Shown: positions 9,016 to 18,037, counted from the stretch's first letter. The stretch is 35,332 nt of DNA from Bacteroides sp. (GCA_030151635.1 JASLDF010000200.1:1-35332); one strand, 5' to 3'. The notes: generated from the letters alone by a model not told the origin. A program made the numbers and translations.

Positions 9016-11070
9016 ATGAAACTTAATAAATATATATACGTATTCATGGTGTTGTTACTGTGCTTATCGGCTTGTAGCGATGACTTGGATAAAGTTACAT
9101 ATCATCCAGGGGATGCGAAGGCTGGGGAAATGTCGCCAGTAAAAGCAAACTATATTTTGGATCAAGAGAACCCAGACGCTGTAATTGATGTGTTTAAATG
9201 GGGTAAAATGGACTTTGGCTACGCTGCTTCTATCAATTATATTGTAGAGGTAGACTTAGCCGGTAAAAACTTTGAAAATGCACAAGAGGTTACGGCTTCA
9301 ACAGATCTAGAAGTTAATATTGTAGCTTCTGTATTGAATGCAAGCATGAATAACCTTCAAAAGGTGTATAACTTCGTTCATGGAACTTCGCAAGCTGTCG
9401 AATTTAGAATTAAAGGTTCAATTAGTGACGCTGCCACACCTGTTTATTCGACAGTGGTGAGTAGTGCTGTTACTTCTTACTTTGAATACCCTAAAGTTTG
9501 GGTTATTGGTTCTTACTCTTCATGGAGTTGGGATGATGTTAATTCTCAAGTACTTTTTGCTTTTGATGACGAAAAGCCAAATGAACACATCGGTTGGGTT
9601 GACTTTGGTGGTAAAGCTGCCGAAGGGTTTAAAATAACCAACTCTAAAGATTGGGAGCATGCAAACTTCGGTGCTTCGAAAGAAGGTGGTGAAAGTGAGC
9701 CAAATGAAATGGTTTTACTTGACGATGGAGGTTCGAAAGACATTAAAGTATACGGTAAGAACATCTATAACTTTAAATTCGATAAGAAAGCGGGTAAGTT
9801 AACCAAGTTAGCTTCAATGAACGCAATGGGTATCTATGGTAGTGCATTAAACAATGAAGATGTTGAAATGGGATTCAAGGCATCAACGCAAGAATTTAGT
9901 GCAGTTGTAACCGTAGAAAATGGAGAAATTTATTTCCGTGGTGATAAATCGGACGAAGGTGTCGTTTATGGTATGGGAAGTACCGAGGGGCAGTTGGCTA
10001 GTGGTAAAACTGGTATTACTATTAATGCAGGTACTTATCTAGTTACGTTGAATTTAAATAATCCTCAAAACCTTATCTATACCATTGAGGAGGCCGATCC
10101 GATTGATCCATCTAAATTGATTGCACCTAAGTTAGCGATTGAAGGTGATGTGAAAGTTACGGAGAAACAAAAGCTGAAAATTAGTTGGTCGGCTGTTGAC
10201 TTTGTAGATCAATTGCCTAGCTCGGTTAAATACACGCTAGAAATGGCTTTGGCGGGTTCAGATTTTGCAACATCAGTAGTATTAGCAGATACGAAAGGCT
10301 TGGACTTTGAAATCACTGGTACTGAATTGTTAGTTAAACTTCAAGAGTTGAAGGCATCGGTAGCACTGGATGAATCAACAGATGTGGTGTGGAGAGTTTC
10401 TGCTAGCGTTGTAGGCGTGGGGGTTCCTCTAATATCTGATGTGGTAGCAAATGCTTTAGCCATCAATACTGAACCTGAATACCCAGAGAATCTATATATG
10501 ATTGGTGAGCAATTTGGTAGTTGGAATTGGGATGCCGATGAAATTGTTACACTAATTCCTGTTGCTGGAGATGGAAATGAGGGTCGTTTCTGGACAATTA
10601 AATACATTGAAGCAGGGAAAGGTTTTAAATGGAGCGTGGATAGAAATTGGGATGCTAAAAACTTTGCTGAGCTAGATAATAGCTTTGGTTATGTTGTGGC
10701 TGATGGTAACGCTCAAGTGGAGGTTTCTGGTTTATATATGATTTATGTGGATATGAAATTGAATGTGATTTCAGTTGAAACGCCTCAATTGTTTGGTACG
10801 GGTAATGCTTTTAATGGTTATGATAACCCAATGCCAATGACGATTACTGATGCAAAAGCATCTATTACGACACTTAAGGCTGATGAATTGAGACTGTTTG
10901 TATCAAATTCTAAAGCTGAAGGGATAGATTGGTGGATGATGGAATTTACTGTTCGCGATGGAGAGATTCTATATCGTGGAAAGGGTGGCGACATCAGTCC
11001 AGCAACAAAAGTTATCGAAGGTCAACTGGTAACGTTAGATTTTGCAAACGGAACAGGTAGTATTGAGTAA
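9016..11070 (+). CDS. susE: SusE/SusF-like starch-binding lipoprotein, internally duplicated
   Basis: 684 residues, much longer than typical SusE (about 390) or SusF (about 490). Signal peptide with lipobox LSAC, acylated Cys20, followed by SDDLD, a good match to a Bacteroidota surface-export signal. The mature protein reads as two tandem copies of one module: an Ig-like SusE N-terminal domain (about 40-150 and 367-485), a starch-binding domain (about 160-265, core VWVIGSYSSWSWDD; about 490-587, core LYMIGEQFGSWNWDAD), and a second binding-type domain (about 268-358 and 590-684). The repeat period is about 330 residues. The conserved Trp residues of the two cores suggest that both sites may bind glucan. 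It should hold starch at the surface near SusC/SusD. It replaces separate susE and susF genes, neither of which follows. Whether it counts as SusE or as a SusE-SusF fusion is open. Confidence 0.88.
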   Translation: MKLNKYIYVFMVLLLCLSACSDDLDKVTYHPGDAKAGEMSPVKANYILDQENPDAVIDVFKWGKMDFGYAASINYIVEVDLAGKNFENAQEVTASTDLEVNIVASVLNASMNNLQKVYNFVHGTSQAVEFRIKGSISDAATPVYSTVVSSAVTSYFEYPKVWVIGSYSSWSWDDVNSQVLFAFDDEKPNEHIGWVDFGGKAAEGFKITNSKDWEHANFGASKEGGESEPNEMVLLDDGGSKDIKVYGKNIYNFKFDKKAGKLTKLASMNAMGIYGSALNNEDVEMGFKASTQEFSAVVTVENGEIYFRGDKSDEGVVYGMGSTEGQLASGKTGITINAGTYLVTLNLNNPQNLIYTIEEADPIDPSKLIAPKLAIEGDVKVTEKQKLKISWSAVDFVDQLPSSVKYTLEMALAGSDFATSVVLADTKGLDFEITGTELLVKLQELKASVALDESTDVVWRVSASVVGVGVPLISDVVANALAINTEPEYPENLYMIGEQFGSWNWDADEIVTLIPVAGDGNEGRFWTIKYIEAGKGFKWSVDRNWDAKNFAELDNSFGYVVADGNAQVEVSGLYMIYVDMKLNVISVETPQLFGTGNAFNGYDNPMPMTITDAKASITTLKADELRLFVSNSKAEGIDWWMMEFTVRDGEILYRGKGGDISPATKVIEGQLVTLDFANGTGSIE

Positions 11071-11076
11071 TATAAC

Positions 11077-11108
11077 TCCCCATCGGTTTCTTTAGAAGCT
11101 GATGGGGA
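11077..11108 (+). promoter_or_regulatory. Intercistronic hairpin between susE and the GH13 lipoprotein gene
   Basis: A 14-bp stem (11077-11090 with 11095-11108, two G-T pairs) closes a TTTA loop. No T-run follows, so it is not a standard terminator. It starts six bases after the susE stop and ends 16 bases before the next ATG. Likely roles are protection of the upstream susE 3' end from decay, or an RNA processing site that sets unequal expression of the surface-binding and enzyme genes. Confidence 0.7.
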
Positions 11109-11124
11109 ATATAAAGGAATTTAA

Positions 11125-13005
11125 ATGAAACAATTTAAAATAACGCTTCTTCTGTTTGTTGTCTTGTTTACAGCTTGTAACAAGATGGACAACAACCCTT
11201 GGAGGGGGAAAGAGGTTATTCCAGATGCTTCAATTATTGTGCAAGCGAAAGGAGAACTAGCAGGCTTATCTGATGGAATTACACGGATTGACGAGTCTAC
11301 ACTAGCATTTGCCTTAACTGCACCGATGAATAATGAAGTTTATATTTTGGGCAGTTTTAATAATTGGCAACCCAACGAAGAGCAAAAAATGCATAAAGAA
11401 GGAGATCGTTTTTGGATTTATCTTACAAATTTTGATGCAACTAAAAGTTATGTATGTCAATATTTAGTGGACCAGGATATTCGAATTGCCGATCCGTATG
11501 CAACTGTGATTTTGGATAAAGAAGATGGAAAAATATCATCGGCAATTTATCCGAATTTACCAGCATATCCTTCGGGTGCAGGTGGAGAAGTGGCAATGTT
11601 GGTCTCAACATCAGAAGATAAATTTGATTGGAGTGTACCAAATTTTAAAATAGAGAATCCTGAAAATATGGTTATCTATGAGCTATTAATTCGTGACTTT
11701 ACGGAAGAGCGCAGTATTAAGGCGGTTCAAGAAAAGTTGCCTTATTTAAAATCATTGGGCGTTGATGCTATTGAATTGATGCCTATTAATGAGTTTGAAG
11801 GGAATAATAGCTGGGGGTATAATCCTTCTTATTTCTTTGCTACTGATAAGGCTTATGGTACAGCTCGTGCTTATAAAGAGTTTATCGATGCGTGTCATCA
11901 GCAGGGTATGGGAGTTATCATTGACCTTGTTTTGAATCATGCTTTTGATCAATGTGCTTTGGTGAAATTGGCGAAAGGTAAAGATGGAAAGTTAATGGCT
12001 GGAAATCCTTGGTTCAATTTAGAGTCGCCTAATACCGATTATTCTTGGGGACAAGATTTTAATCATGAAAGTGAAGCAACTCAACAATTCGTTGATCGTG
12101 TTTGCAACTATTGGTTGGATGAGTTTAAAGTGGATGGTATCCGTTTTGATTTTACGAAAGGGTTTACCAATACTAAAGGAAATGGTTGGAATTATGATGC
12201 CGATCGAATTCGAATTTTGAAACGAATGTCGGACAATATTTGGAAAACAAATAAAGATGCAATCATCATCTTTGAACATTTAACAGATAACTCGGAAGAA
12301 AAAGAATTGGCTGATTATGGCATTTATCTTTGGGGTAACATGAACCATTCTTTTAACCAAGCAACGATGGGCTACGACGGAAATGATTTGAATTGGGCTT
12401 CATACAAAGAAAGAGGATGGAATAGTCCTCATCTAGTTTCTTATATGGAGAGTCATGATGAAGAACGAATCATGTTTAAGAATTTAGCATACGGTAAAGA
12501 GATTGAGGGGTATAGTGTAAAGGATTTGAAAACCGCACTTCAACGTGTTGAGGCTGCTGCTGCTATTTACTTTGCGATTCCAGGTCCTAAGATGATATGG
12601 CAGTTTGGCGAGCGTGGATACGAAGTTGAACTGAATGGAGTTGATGGGAAAAATCGATTGGATATTAAACCTTCGCACTGGGAACATATGGAAGATGCGA
12701 GTCGAGTTAAATTATACGATGCTTTCGCTTCCTTTATTCAACTTCGCAAGGAGTTACCTGCTTTCTCATCTTCTCAGTTTACGATGAATGCTGGAGAAGG
12801 ATTGGTTAAAAAGGTTGCTTTACATCATGCGGCAGGTTCGGTTTATACTGTGGCAAATCTGGACGTCATTCCACATGAGGTTCATGTCGAATTTGATAAA
12901 TCGGCAAAATGGGTGGACTTCCAATCTAAAGAATTGATTACCGAAACTAATGCTGCTACGCTGAATTTGGATGCAGGAGCATATAAAATAATAATTCAAA
13001 ACTAA
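11125..13005 (+). CDS. GH13 alpha-amylase lipoprotein (SusG-like role)
   Basis: 626 residues. Lipoprotein signal with lipobox FTAC, acylated Cys18. A CBM48/E-set-like domain lies at about 65-130 (EVYILGSFNNWQP core), followed by a GH13 (beta/alpha)8 barrel from about 180 and a C-terminal beta domain from about 550. All four GH13 regions are present: region I DLVLNH (Asp267, His272), region II GIRFD with nucleophile Asp342, region III acid/base Glu384 (IIFEH), region IV His444-Asp445 (ESHDEE). It should cut internal alpha-1,4 bonds of starch. The lipid anchor and its place right after the binding lipoproteins suggest that it does the job of SusG, the surface amylase. It has no CBM58 inserted in the barrel as SusG has, but carries the N-terminal CBM48-like domain instead. 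Surface rather than periplasmic location is inference. Confidence 0.92.
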   Translation: MKQFKITLLLFVVLFTACNKMDNNPWRGKEVIPDASIIVQAKGELAGLSDGITRIDESTLAFALTAPMNNEVYILGSFNNWQPNEEQKMHKEGDRFWIYLTNFDATKSYVCQYLVDQDIRIADPYATVILDKEDGKISSAIYPNLPAYPSGAGGEVAMLVSTSEDKFDWSVPNFKIENPENMVIYELLIRDFTEERSIKAVQEKLPYLKSLGVDAIELMPINEFEGNNSWGYNPSYFFATDKAYGTARAYKEFIDACHQQGMGVIIDLVLNHAFDQCALVKLAKGKDGKLMAGNPWFNLESPNTDYSWGQDFNHESEATQQFVDRVCNYWLDEFKVDGIRFDFTKGFTNTKGNGWNYDADRIRILKRMSDNIWKTNKDAIIIFEHLTDNSEEKELADYGIYLWGNMNHSFNQATMGYDGNDLNWASYKERGWNSPHLVSYMESHDEERIMFKNLAYGKEIEGYSVKDLKTALQRVEAAAAIYFAIPGPKMIWQFGERGYEVELNGVDGKNRLDIKPSHWEHMEDASRVKLYDAFASFIQLRKELPAFSSSQFTMNAGEGLVKKVALHHAAGSVYTVANLDVIPHEVHVEFDKSAKWVDFQSKELITETNAATLNLDAGAYKIIIQN

Positions 13006-13059
13006 CTTAAGAGTTGCTTTTAGTAGTGCTTTTATACTAACAAATATAATTACTATCAT

Positions 13060-15234
13060 ATGAAACGATTACTATCACTTGGTTGTGCTTGTTTAGCTAC
13101 TGTAGGTTTGATGGCTCAAGATCTTAAATCTCCGAATGAGGAGTTTAAACTTCACTTTGAGTTGGATAACGCAGGAAGACCAACTTACTCACTAATGTAT
13201 AAAGATGTTCAGGTTGTTAAACCTAGTGGTTTGGGCTTTGAACTAAAAGCGAATATCGAAGGTTCGCCAGCATCGTTTGACGATTTTGCTCCTGATACGG
13301 ATAAAGAGTTAAATGCTAAATTAACGAATCTATCTACTGGTTTTAAAATTGACAAGGTAGAGAATGCTACTTTTGATGAAACTTGGAAACCGGTTTGGGG
13401 TGAATCAAGTAATATTCGTAACCACTACAACGAAATGCTGGTTCAATTGACTCAACCAAATACCGAACGTTCTATTGCTATTCGTTTCCGTTTGTTTAAC
13501 GATGGTTTAGGCTTTAGATATGAGTTTCCTTCTCAAAAGAATTTGACTTATTTTGTAATTAAAGAAGAGTTGACAGAATTTGCGATGCATGGCGACCATA
13601 CTGCGTTTTGGATTCCTGGGGATTACGATACACAAGAGTATGATTACACGACATCAAAACTATCTGAAATTAGAGGTCTGATGTCGACAGCTATTACTCC
13701 GAATACATCTCAAACTCCTTTTTCTGAAACAGGTGTGCAAACATCATTGATGATGAAGAGTAATGATGGAATTTACATCAATCTCCATGAGGCAGCATTG
13801 ATTAACTATTCTTGTATGCACCTAAATTTGGACGATAAGAAGATGGTTTTCCAATCAATTCTTACTCCTGATGCAATTGGTGATAAAGGATATATGCAGG
13901 CTCCAACACAATCTCCATGGAGAACAGTGATTGTGAGCAACGATGCACGTAAGGTGTTGGCTTCAGACATGACTTTAAACTTGAATGAGCCATGTAAAAT
14001 TGAAGATACCTCTTGGATTCGTCCTGTGAAATACATGGGTGTATGGTGGGAAATGATTACAGGTAAAAGCTCATGGGCATATACTGATGATTTATTAGGA
14101 GTACAACTTGGTGTTACTGATTATACCAAAACTAAGCCTAATGGTAAACACGGTGCTACAACCGAGAATGTGAAGAGATATATTGATTTTGCTTCAGAAC
14201 ATGGTTTTGATGCTCTTCTTGTTGAAGGTTGGAATGAAGGTTGGGAAGACTGGTTTGCACGTTCAAAAGACTATGTGTTTGACTTCGTTACTCCATACCC
14301 AGATTTTGATGTGAAAGAAATTCAAGAATATGCGAAATCTAAAGGTATTGAGATGATGATGCACCACGAAACATCGGGTTCTACGATCAATTATGAGCGT
14401 CATATGGATAAGGCGTATCAGTTTATGAATGATCATGGATATAAATCGGTAAAAAGTGGTTATGTTGGAAACATCCTTCCACGTGGTGAGCACCATTATA
14501 GCCAAAGTATTGTGAATCATTACCAATATGCACTTGAAAAAGCGGCAGAATACAAAGTGATGGTGAATGCACACGAAGCTGTTCGTCCTACTGGTGTATC
14601 TAGAACTTACCCGAACTTGATTGGTAATGAATCGGCTCGTGGTACGGAGTATCAAGCTTTTGGTGGTAATAAACCTAATCATGCTACTGTCCTTCCATTT
14701 ACTCGTTTAATTGGTGGTCCTATGGATTATACTCCTGGCATCTTCCAAATGGATGTTAGTTACTACAACCCAGATAATCATTCGCACATCAATACAACTT
14801 TAGCGAATCAACTGGCACTTTACATCACGATGTATAGCCCACTGCAAATGGCAGCTGATATTCCAGAGGTTTACGAACAATACATGGATGCTTTCCAATT
14901 TATTAAAGATGTAGCAATTGATTGGGACGAAAGTAAATACTTAGAGGCAGAGCCAGGTGAATACATCACAATTGCCCGTAAGGAAAAAGGGGGTAATCGT
15001 TGGTTTGTAGGTAACGTAGCAGGAACAAGTGGACATCAGTCTAAAATTGCTCTTGACTTCCTTACTCCAGGTAAAAAATATGTTGCAACGATTTATCAAG
15101 ATGCAAAAGATGCACATTACAAAACGAATCCACAGGCGTACGTAATTACCACTAAAACGGTAACTTCGAAAACGAAGCTGAATCTTAAATCGGCTCCTGG
15201 TGGTGGTTATGCAATTAGCATTGTAGAAAAATAA
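13060..15234 (+). CDS. susB: GH97 alpha-glucosidase, SusB-like
   Basis: 724 residues; SusB of B. thetaiotaomicron is about 738. Signal peptide at about 1-20 (ends LMAQ) without a lipobox, so a periplasmic enzyme. N-terminal beta-sandwich to about 290, (beta/alpha)8 barrel to about 610, and a C-terminal beta domain. The key residues line up with SusB by a near-constant offset: Glu437 in MHHETSG, Glu506 in VNAHEAVRP and Glu530 in ARGTE match the published calcium/catalytic residues Glu439, Glu508 and Glu532. Glutamate at 506, rather than the aspartate nucleophile of the retaining branch, predicts an inverting alpha-glucosidase that takes glucose off maltooligosaccharide ends. It is separated by 54 bases from the amylase gene upstream and by 79 bases, with a hairpin, from the next enzyme. 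Confidence 0.96.
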   Translation: MKRLLSLGCACLATVGLMAQDLKSPNEEFKLHFELDNAGRPTYSLMYKDVQVVKPSGLGFELKANIEGSPASFDDFAPDTDKELNAKLTNLSTGFKIDKVENATFDETWKPVWGESSNIRNHYNEMLVQLTQPNTERSIAIRFRLFNDGLGFRYEFPSQKNLTYFVIKEELTEFAMHGDHTAFWIPGDYDTQEYDYTTSKLSEIRGLMSTAITPNTSQTPFSETGVQTSLMMKSNDGIYINLHEAALINYSCMHLNLDDKKMVFQSILTPDAIGDKGYMQAPTQSPWRTVIVSNDARKVLASDMTLNLNEPCKIEDTSWIRPVKYMGVWWEMITGKSSWAYTDDLLGVQLGVTDYTKTKPNGKHGATTENVKRYIDFASEHGFDALLVEGWNEGWEDWFARSKDYVFDFVTPYPDFDVKEIQEYAKSKGIEMMMHHETSGSTINYERHMDKAYQFMNDHGYKSVKSGYVGNILPRGEHHYSQSIVNHYQYALEKAAEYKVMVNAHEAVRPTGVSRTYPNLIGNESARGTEYQAFGGNKPNHATVLPFTRLIGGPMDYTPGIFQMDVSYYNPDNHSHINTTLANQLALYITMYSPLQMAADIPEVYEQYMDAFQFIKDVAIDWDESKYLEAEPGEYITIARKEKGGNRWFVGNVAGTSGHQSKIALDFLTPGKKYVATIYQDAKDAHYKTNPQAYVITTKTVTSKTKLNLKSAPGGGYAISIVEK

Positions 15235-15255
15235 TTTTAGATTCATTCATTAGAC

Positions 15256-15299
15256 AAATACCCTCTGACTAGCCCTAATCATCTTTTCAGGGGGTATTT
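15256..15299 (+). promoter_or_regulatory. Intercistronic hairpin between the GH97 and GH13 genes
   Basis: A 13-bp stem (15256-15268 with 15287-15299, one G-T pair) with an 18-base loop. It is followed by ATAG rather than a proper T-run, so it may be only a weak terminator or an RNA stability element. The last gene starts 15 bases later and has no visible promoter of its own, which argues for at least partial read-through. Confidence 0.6.
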
Positions 15300-15313
15300 T
15301 ATAGATTAACTTT

Positions 15314-17164
15314 ATGTTTAAAAGAATAATATTACTGTGTCTTGTTTGCTTACTTTCAGTTTCAAGTTTTGCAAAGAAGATAGATATGGTTCATCCAACG
15401 TTCTGGTGGACTGGTATGAAGAATACAGAATTGCAGGTTTTATTGCACGGTGAGAATCTTGCAGGTTCAACGGTAACTTTATCTACAGATAAGGTAAAGG
15501 TTAACGAAGTGATATCACTCGAAAATCCTAATTATCTGGTTTTGTATCTTGATTTATCGAATGCTGCTCCAGAACAGTTTAGTATTCAATTGAAGCAAGG
15601 GAAGAAGATAACTACTGTCTCCTATGAGTTAAAAGAACGTACTAGTCGTGTGAAGGCACAAGGCTTTACATCTGAAGATGTGTTGTATTTAATTATGCCC
15701 GACCGTTTTGCAAATGGAAACACGGATAATGATGTGGTTAAATCTTTGAAAGATAAAAATTGGAATCGTTCTAACCCTAGTGCCCGTCATGGTGGAGATA
15801 TTGCAGGGGTAGCGAAACACATGGATTATCTTTCGGATTTAGGTGTAACAGCTGTTTGGTTGAACCCGGTTCAAGAGAACGATATGCCAGAAACCTCGTA
15901 TCATGGATATGCCATTACTGACTATTATAAAGTTGATGAGCGTATTGGTACAAATGATGAGTTTGTGGAGTTTGTTGATCAATCTCACAAGAGTGGATTG
16001 AAGGTGGTTATGGATATGATTTTTAATCACTGTGGTAGCGAACACGTATTCTTTAAAGATAAACCGATGCACGACTGGTTTAACTTCCAAGACAAGTTCG
16101 AGCAGACTTCATATAAAACCATTCCTCAGTTTGATCCTTATGCCTCTAAATATGACATGGCAAAAGCGGTTGATGGTTGGTTTGTATCGGTAATGCCCGA
16201 TTTGAATCATAGAAATCGTCATGTGGCACGTTATTTGGTCCAGAATAGTATTTGGTGGATAGAGTATGGTGGTATTGATGGTATTCGCCAAGATACGCAT
16301 CCATACGCTGATTTTGATTTCATGGCTGAATGGTGTAAAGAGGTACGTGATGAATATCCTAAATTTTCTATTGTGGGTGAAACTTGGGTTAACTCTAACG
16401 TAGGTGTGTCGTTTTGGCAAGAGAATAGTAAAATAGCTTATCCTAGAAACTCACATTTACCAGTTGTTATGGATTTTCCAATGCAAGCCATCGTTAACCA
16501 AGCTTTTGATGAGGAAACCACCGATTGGAGTAGGGGACTATCTAGAATCTATGAATATCTGGCGGAAGATATTGTTTATGCTAATCCTAATAACTTGTTG
16601 ATTTTCTTTGATAATCACGATACGAATCGTTTTAACAACACACAGGAAAAAGCACAAAATGTGAAACGTTACAAACAAGCCCTAGCTTTTCTCCTAACGA
16701 CACGAGGTATTCCTCAGTTATATTATGGAACAGAGGTTGCCATGGTAGGAGATAAAGGTGCTGGTGATGGTTTTGTACGAGAAGACTTCCCTGGCGGTTG
16801 GGATGAAGATAAAAGTAATTTATTTGATGAGGCTCAAAGAAATGAATTACAAGCTGATGTCTTTAATTACACGCGTAAATTATTAAATTGGCGTAAGGGA
16901 AATCAAGTCATTTCTGAGGGCAAACTATTGCAATTTTCGCCAAACAAAGAAGTATATATCTATTTAAGACAACTGAAAGACAAATCAGTATTGGTTGTTC
17001 TAAATGGCAGTGATTCAAATCGTGAAATTGAATTGAAACGATACGAAGAAATTTTATCTAATTTTACATCGGGAACTGATGTAATTAGTGAGAAAGCCAT
17101 TGATTTAAAAAGTAAAAGCTTGTCTATTGAAGGTCGTGGAGCCTATGTTTTAGAACTGAACTAG
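15314..17164 (+). CDS. susA: GH13 periplasmic neopullulanase / cyclomaltodextrinase, SusA-like
   Basis: 616 residues, almost the length of SusA. Signal peptide at about 1-20 (ends SSFA) with no lipobox, so periplasmic. An Ig-like N-terminal domain of the cyclomaltodextrinase type (about 24-110), the barrel from about 120, and a C-terminal beta domain from about 530. GH13 regions: DMIFNH (Asp234, His239), GIRQD with nucleophile Asp327, VGETW with acid/base Glu356, and FFDNHD with Asp436. The motif MPDRFANG at about 128 is typical of neopullulanase-like enzymes. It should shorten imported maltooligosaccharides, possibly also cyclodextrins or pullulan, for the GH97 enzyme next to it. In the classical locus susA comes first; here it is last and is followed by the operon terminator. 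Confidence 0.93.
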   Translation: MFKRIILLCLVCLLSVSSFAKKIDMVHPTFWWTGMKNTELQVLLHGENLAGSTVTLSTDKVKVNEVISLENPNYLVLYLDLSNAAPEQFSIQLKQGKKITTVSYELKERTSRVKAQGFTSEDVLYLIMPDRFANGNTDNDVVKSLKDKNWNRSNPSARHGGDIAGVAKHMDYLSDLGVTAVWLNPVQENDMPETSYHGYAITDYYKVDERIGTNDEFVEFVDQSHKSGLKVVMDMIFNHCGSEHVFFKDKPMHDWFNFQDKFEQTSYKTIPQFDPYASKYDMAKAVDGWFVSVMPDLNHRNRHVARYLVQNSIWWIEYGGIDGIRQDTHPYADFDFMAEWCKEVRDEYPKFSIVGETWVNSNVGVSFWQENSKIAYPRNSHLPVVMDFPMQAIVNQAFDEETTDWSRGLSRIYEYLAEDIVYANPNNLLIFFDNHDTNRFNNTQEKAQNVKRYKQALAFLLTTRGIPQLYYGTEVAMVGDKGAGDGFVREDFPGGWDEDKSNLFDEAQRNELQADVFNYTRKLLNWRKGNQVISEGKLLQFSPNKEVYIYLRQLKDKSVLVVLNGSDSNREIELKRYEEILSNFTSGTDVISEKAIDLKSKSLSIEGRGAYVLELN

Positions 17165-17189
17165 ATTAAGTTATCTAATATATTTAGTT

Positions 17190-17230
17190 AAGGATATTCT
17201 TGGATTTTATATCTAAGAATATCCTTTTTT
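17190..17230 (+). terminator. Terminator of the sus operon
   Basis: A 15-bp stem (17190-17204 with 17212-17226, one G-T pair) with a 7-base loop and a T-run. It starts 26 bases after the stop of the last sus gene and is the only strong terminator seen after susR in the cluster, so susC to susA can form one transcript. Confidence 0.93.
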
Positions 17231-17267
17231 ATTTGTGATTAAGAACATAGTAAGATTAGTTGGATAC

Positions 17268-17284
17268 TATTCATTTAATGAATA
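17268..17284. promoter_or_regulatory. 17-bp perfect palindrome upstream of the hypothetical gene
   Basis: TATTCATTTAATGAATA is a perfect 8-1-8 inverted repeat, 31 bases before the ATG at 17316. It is a plausible operator for a dimeric regulator of the following gene. AT-rich palindromes also arise by chance, so support is moderate at best. Confidence 0.35.
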
Positions 17285-17315
17285 ACTTGACACAAGAACT
17301 TAAGTTTCTAATGCT

Positions 17316-17936
17316 ATGACCGACTTTTCAATATTTCTAATGCTTGTAGGGATTGTTGTCTTATTGATTTTAATCCCTAGATCTTATTATTATATCAGAA
17401 GGCATCAAAACTATCTGGGTAGAAATCAACTAAAACGATTAAAAAAAGATAATGATTTTGATGTTGCTCATATAGTTTATGGTCCAAATCATGCCTTTTT
17501 CCTAGCGATTGATTACGATTTAGGAAAAGTTGCATATATAGAAGATGATAATCATCTGTTATTGAACTTTGACGAAATAATCAATGTCAATATTCTCACG
17601 TATGAAGAAATTGCTTCGTTGGGTTCTAAACAAGCATTTAATCAAAGGGCATATATTGGTAAAAACCTATTGGTTGAAGGTGATGATATTTCTATAGAAG
17701 TGAAAGAGAAGAAGCTCGAAGAGTGGAAACCCTATATTTTAGTTCATTTAGAGCTATCTCTAGCTCATCTACCAGATGTTTATATTAATTGTTTTAACTC
17801 AAAAGCTCATACGGTTAGTTGGGATGCCATTAAAGAGACAGACTTTGAGGATGGTATGGAAATGGCCGAAAATATAAAGGCACTCTTTGTCTATATTATT
17901 GAGGCCAGTGCACATAAATCAAATAAAAAAAGCTAG
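17316..17936 (+). CDS. Hypothetical membrane-anchored protein
   Basis: 206 residues, family not recognised. One N-terminal TM segment (about 4-22, very rich in Ile, Leu and Val) is followed by a basic stretch (RSYYYIRRHQ), which by the positive-inside rule puts the rest in the cytoplasm. The soluble part (about 50-195) seems to alternate short beta strands (HAFFLAIDYDLGKVAYIED, HLLLNFDEIINVNIL) and ends in an amphipathic helix, suggesting a small PH-like or stress-protein fold; this is a guess from pattern only. The stop codon lies inside the stem of the terminator at 17928-17957. It follows the sus terminator and has its own upstream region with a palindrome, so it is not part of the sus operon. 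Confidence 0.75.
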   Translation: MTDFSIFLMLVGIVVLLILIPRSYYYIRRHQNYLGRNQLKRLKKDNDFDVAHIVYGPNHAFFLAIDYDLGKVAYIEDDNHLLLNFDEIINVNILTYEEIASLGSKQAFNQRAYIGKNLLVEGDDISIEVKEKKLEEWKPYILVHLELSLAHLPDVYINCFNSKAHTVSWDAIKETDFEDGMEMAENIKALFVYIIEASAHKSNKKS

Positions 17937-17957
17937 TATAAATATATACTAGCTTTT
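17928..17957. terminator. Bidirectional terminator (hypothetical gene / tRNA-His copy 1)
   Basis: A perfect 13-bp stem (AAAAGCTAGTATA, 17928-17940, with 17945-17957) and an AATA loop, with A-run and T-run on the two sides. It can end transcription of the hypothetical gene on + and of the first tRNA-His on -. Its + strand stem contains the stop codon of that gene. Confidence 0.88.
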
Positions 17958-17962
17958 CTTTG

Positions 17963-18037
17963 GGTGGCTGATGGGATTCGAACCCACGACATTCAGAACC
18001 ACAAACTGACGCTCTAACCAACTGAACTACAGCCACC
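17963..18037 (-). tRNA. tRNA-His (GTG), copy 1
   Basis: On the - strand the 7-bp acceptor stem GTGGCTG/CAGCCAC is perfect. The anticodon loop TTGTGGT carries GTG (His), and the T-arm has the GTTCGAAT loop. The G at position -1 opposite C73, a His identity mark, is encoded (18037). The pair 31-39 is T-T, a mismatch. CCA is not encoded. The unit has its own promoter (18065-18096) and terminator. Confidence 0.97.

Noticed and set aside
17287..17292. TTGACA as a sigma-70 -35 box before the hypothetical gene
   Set aside because: Bacteroidota promoters do not use this element, and there is no suitable -10 at the right distance.
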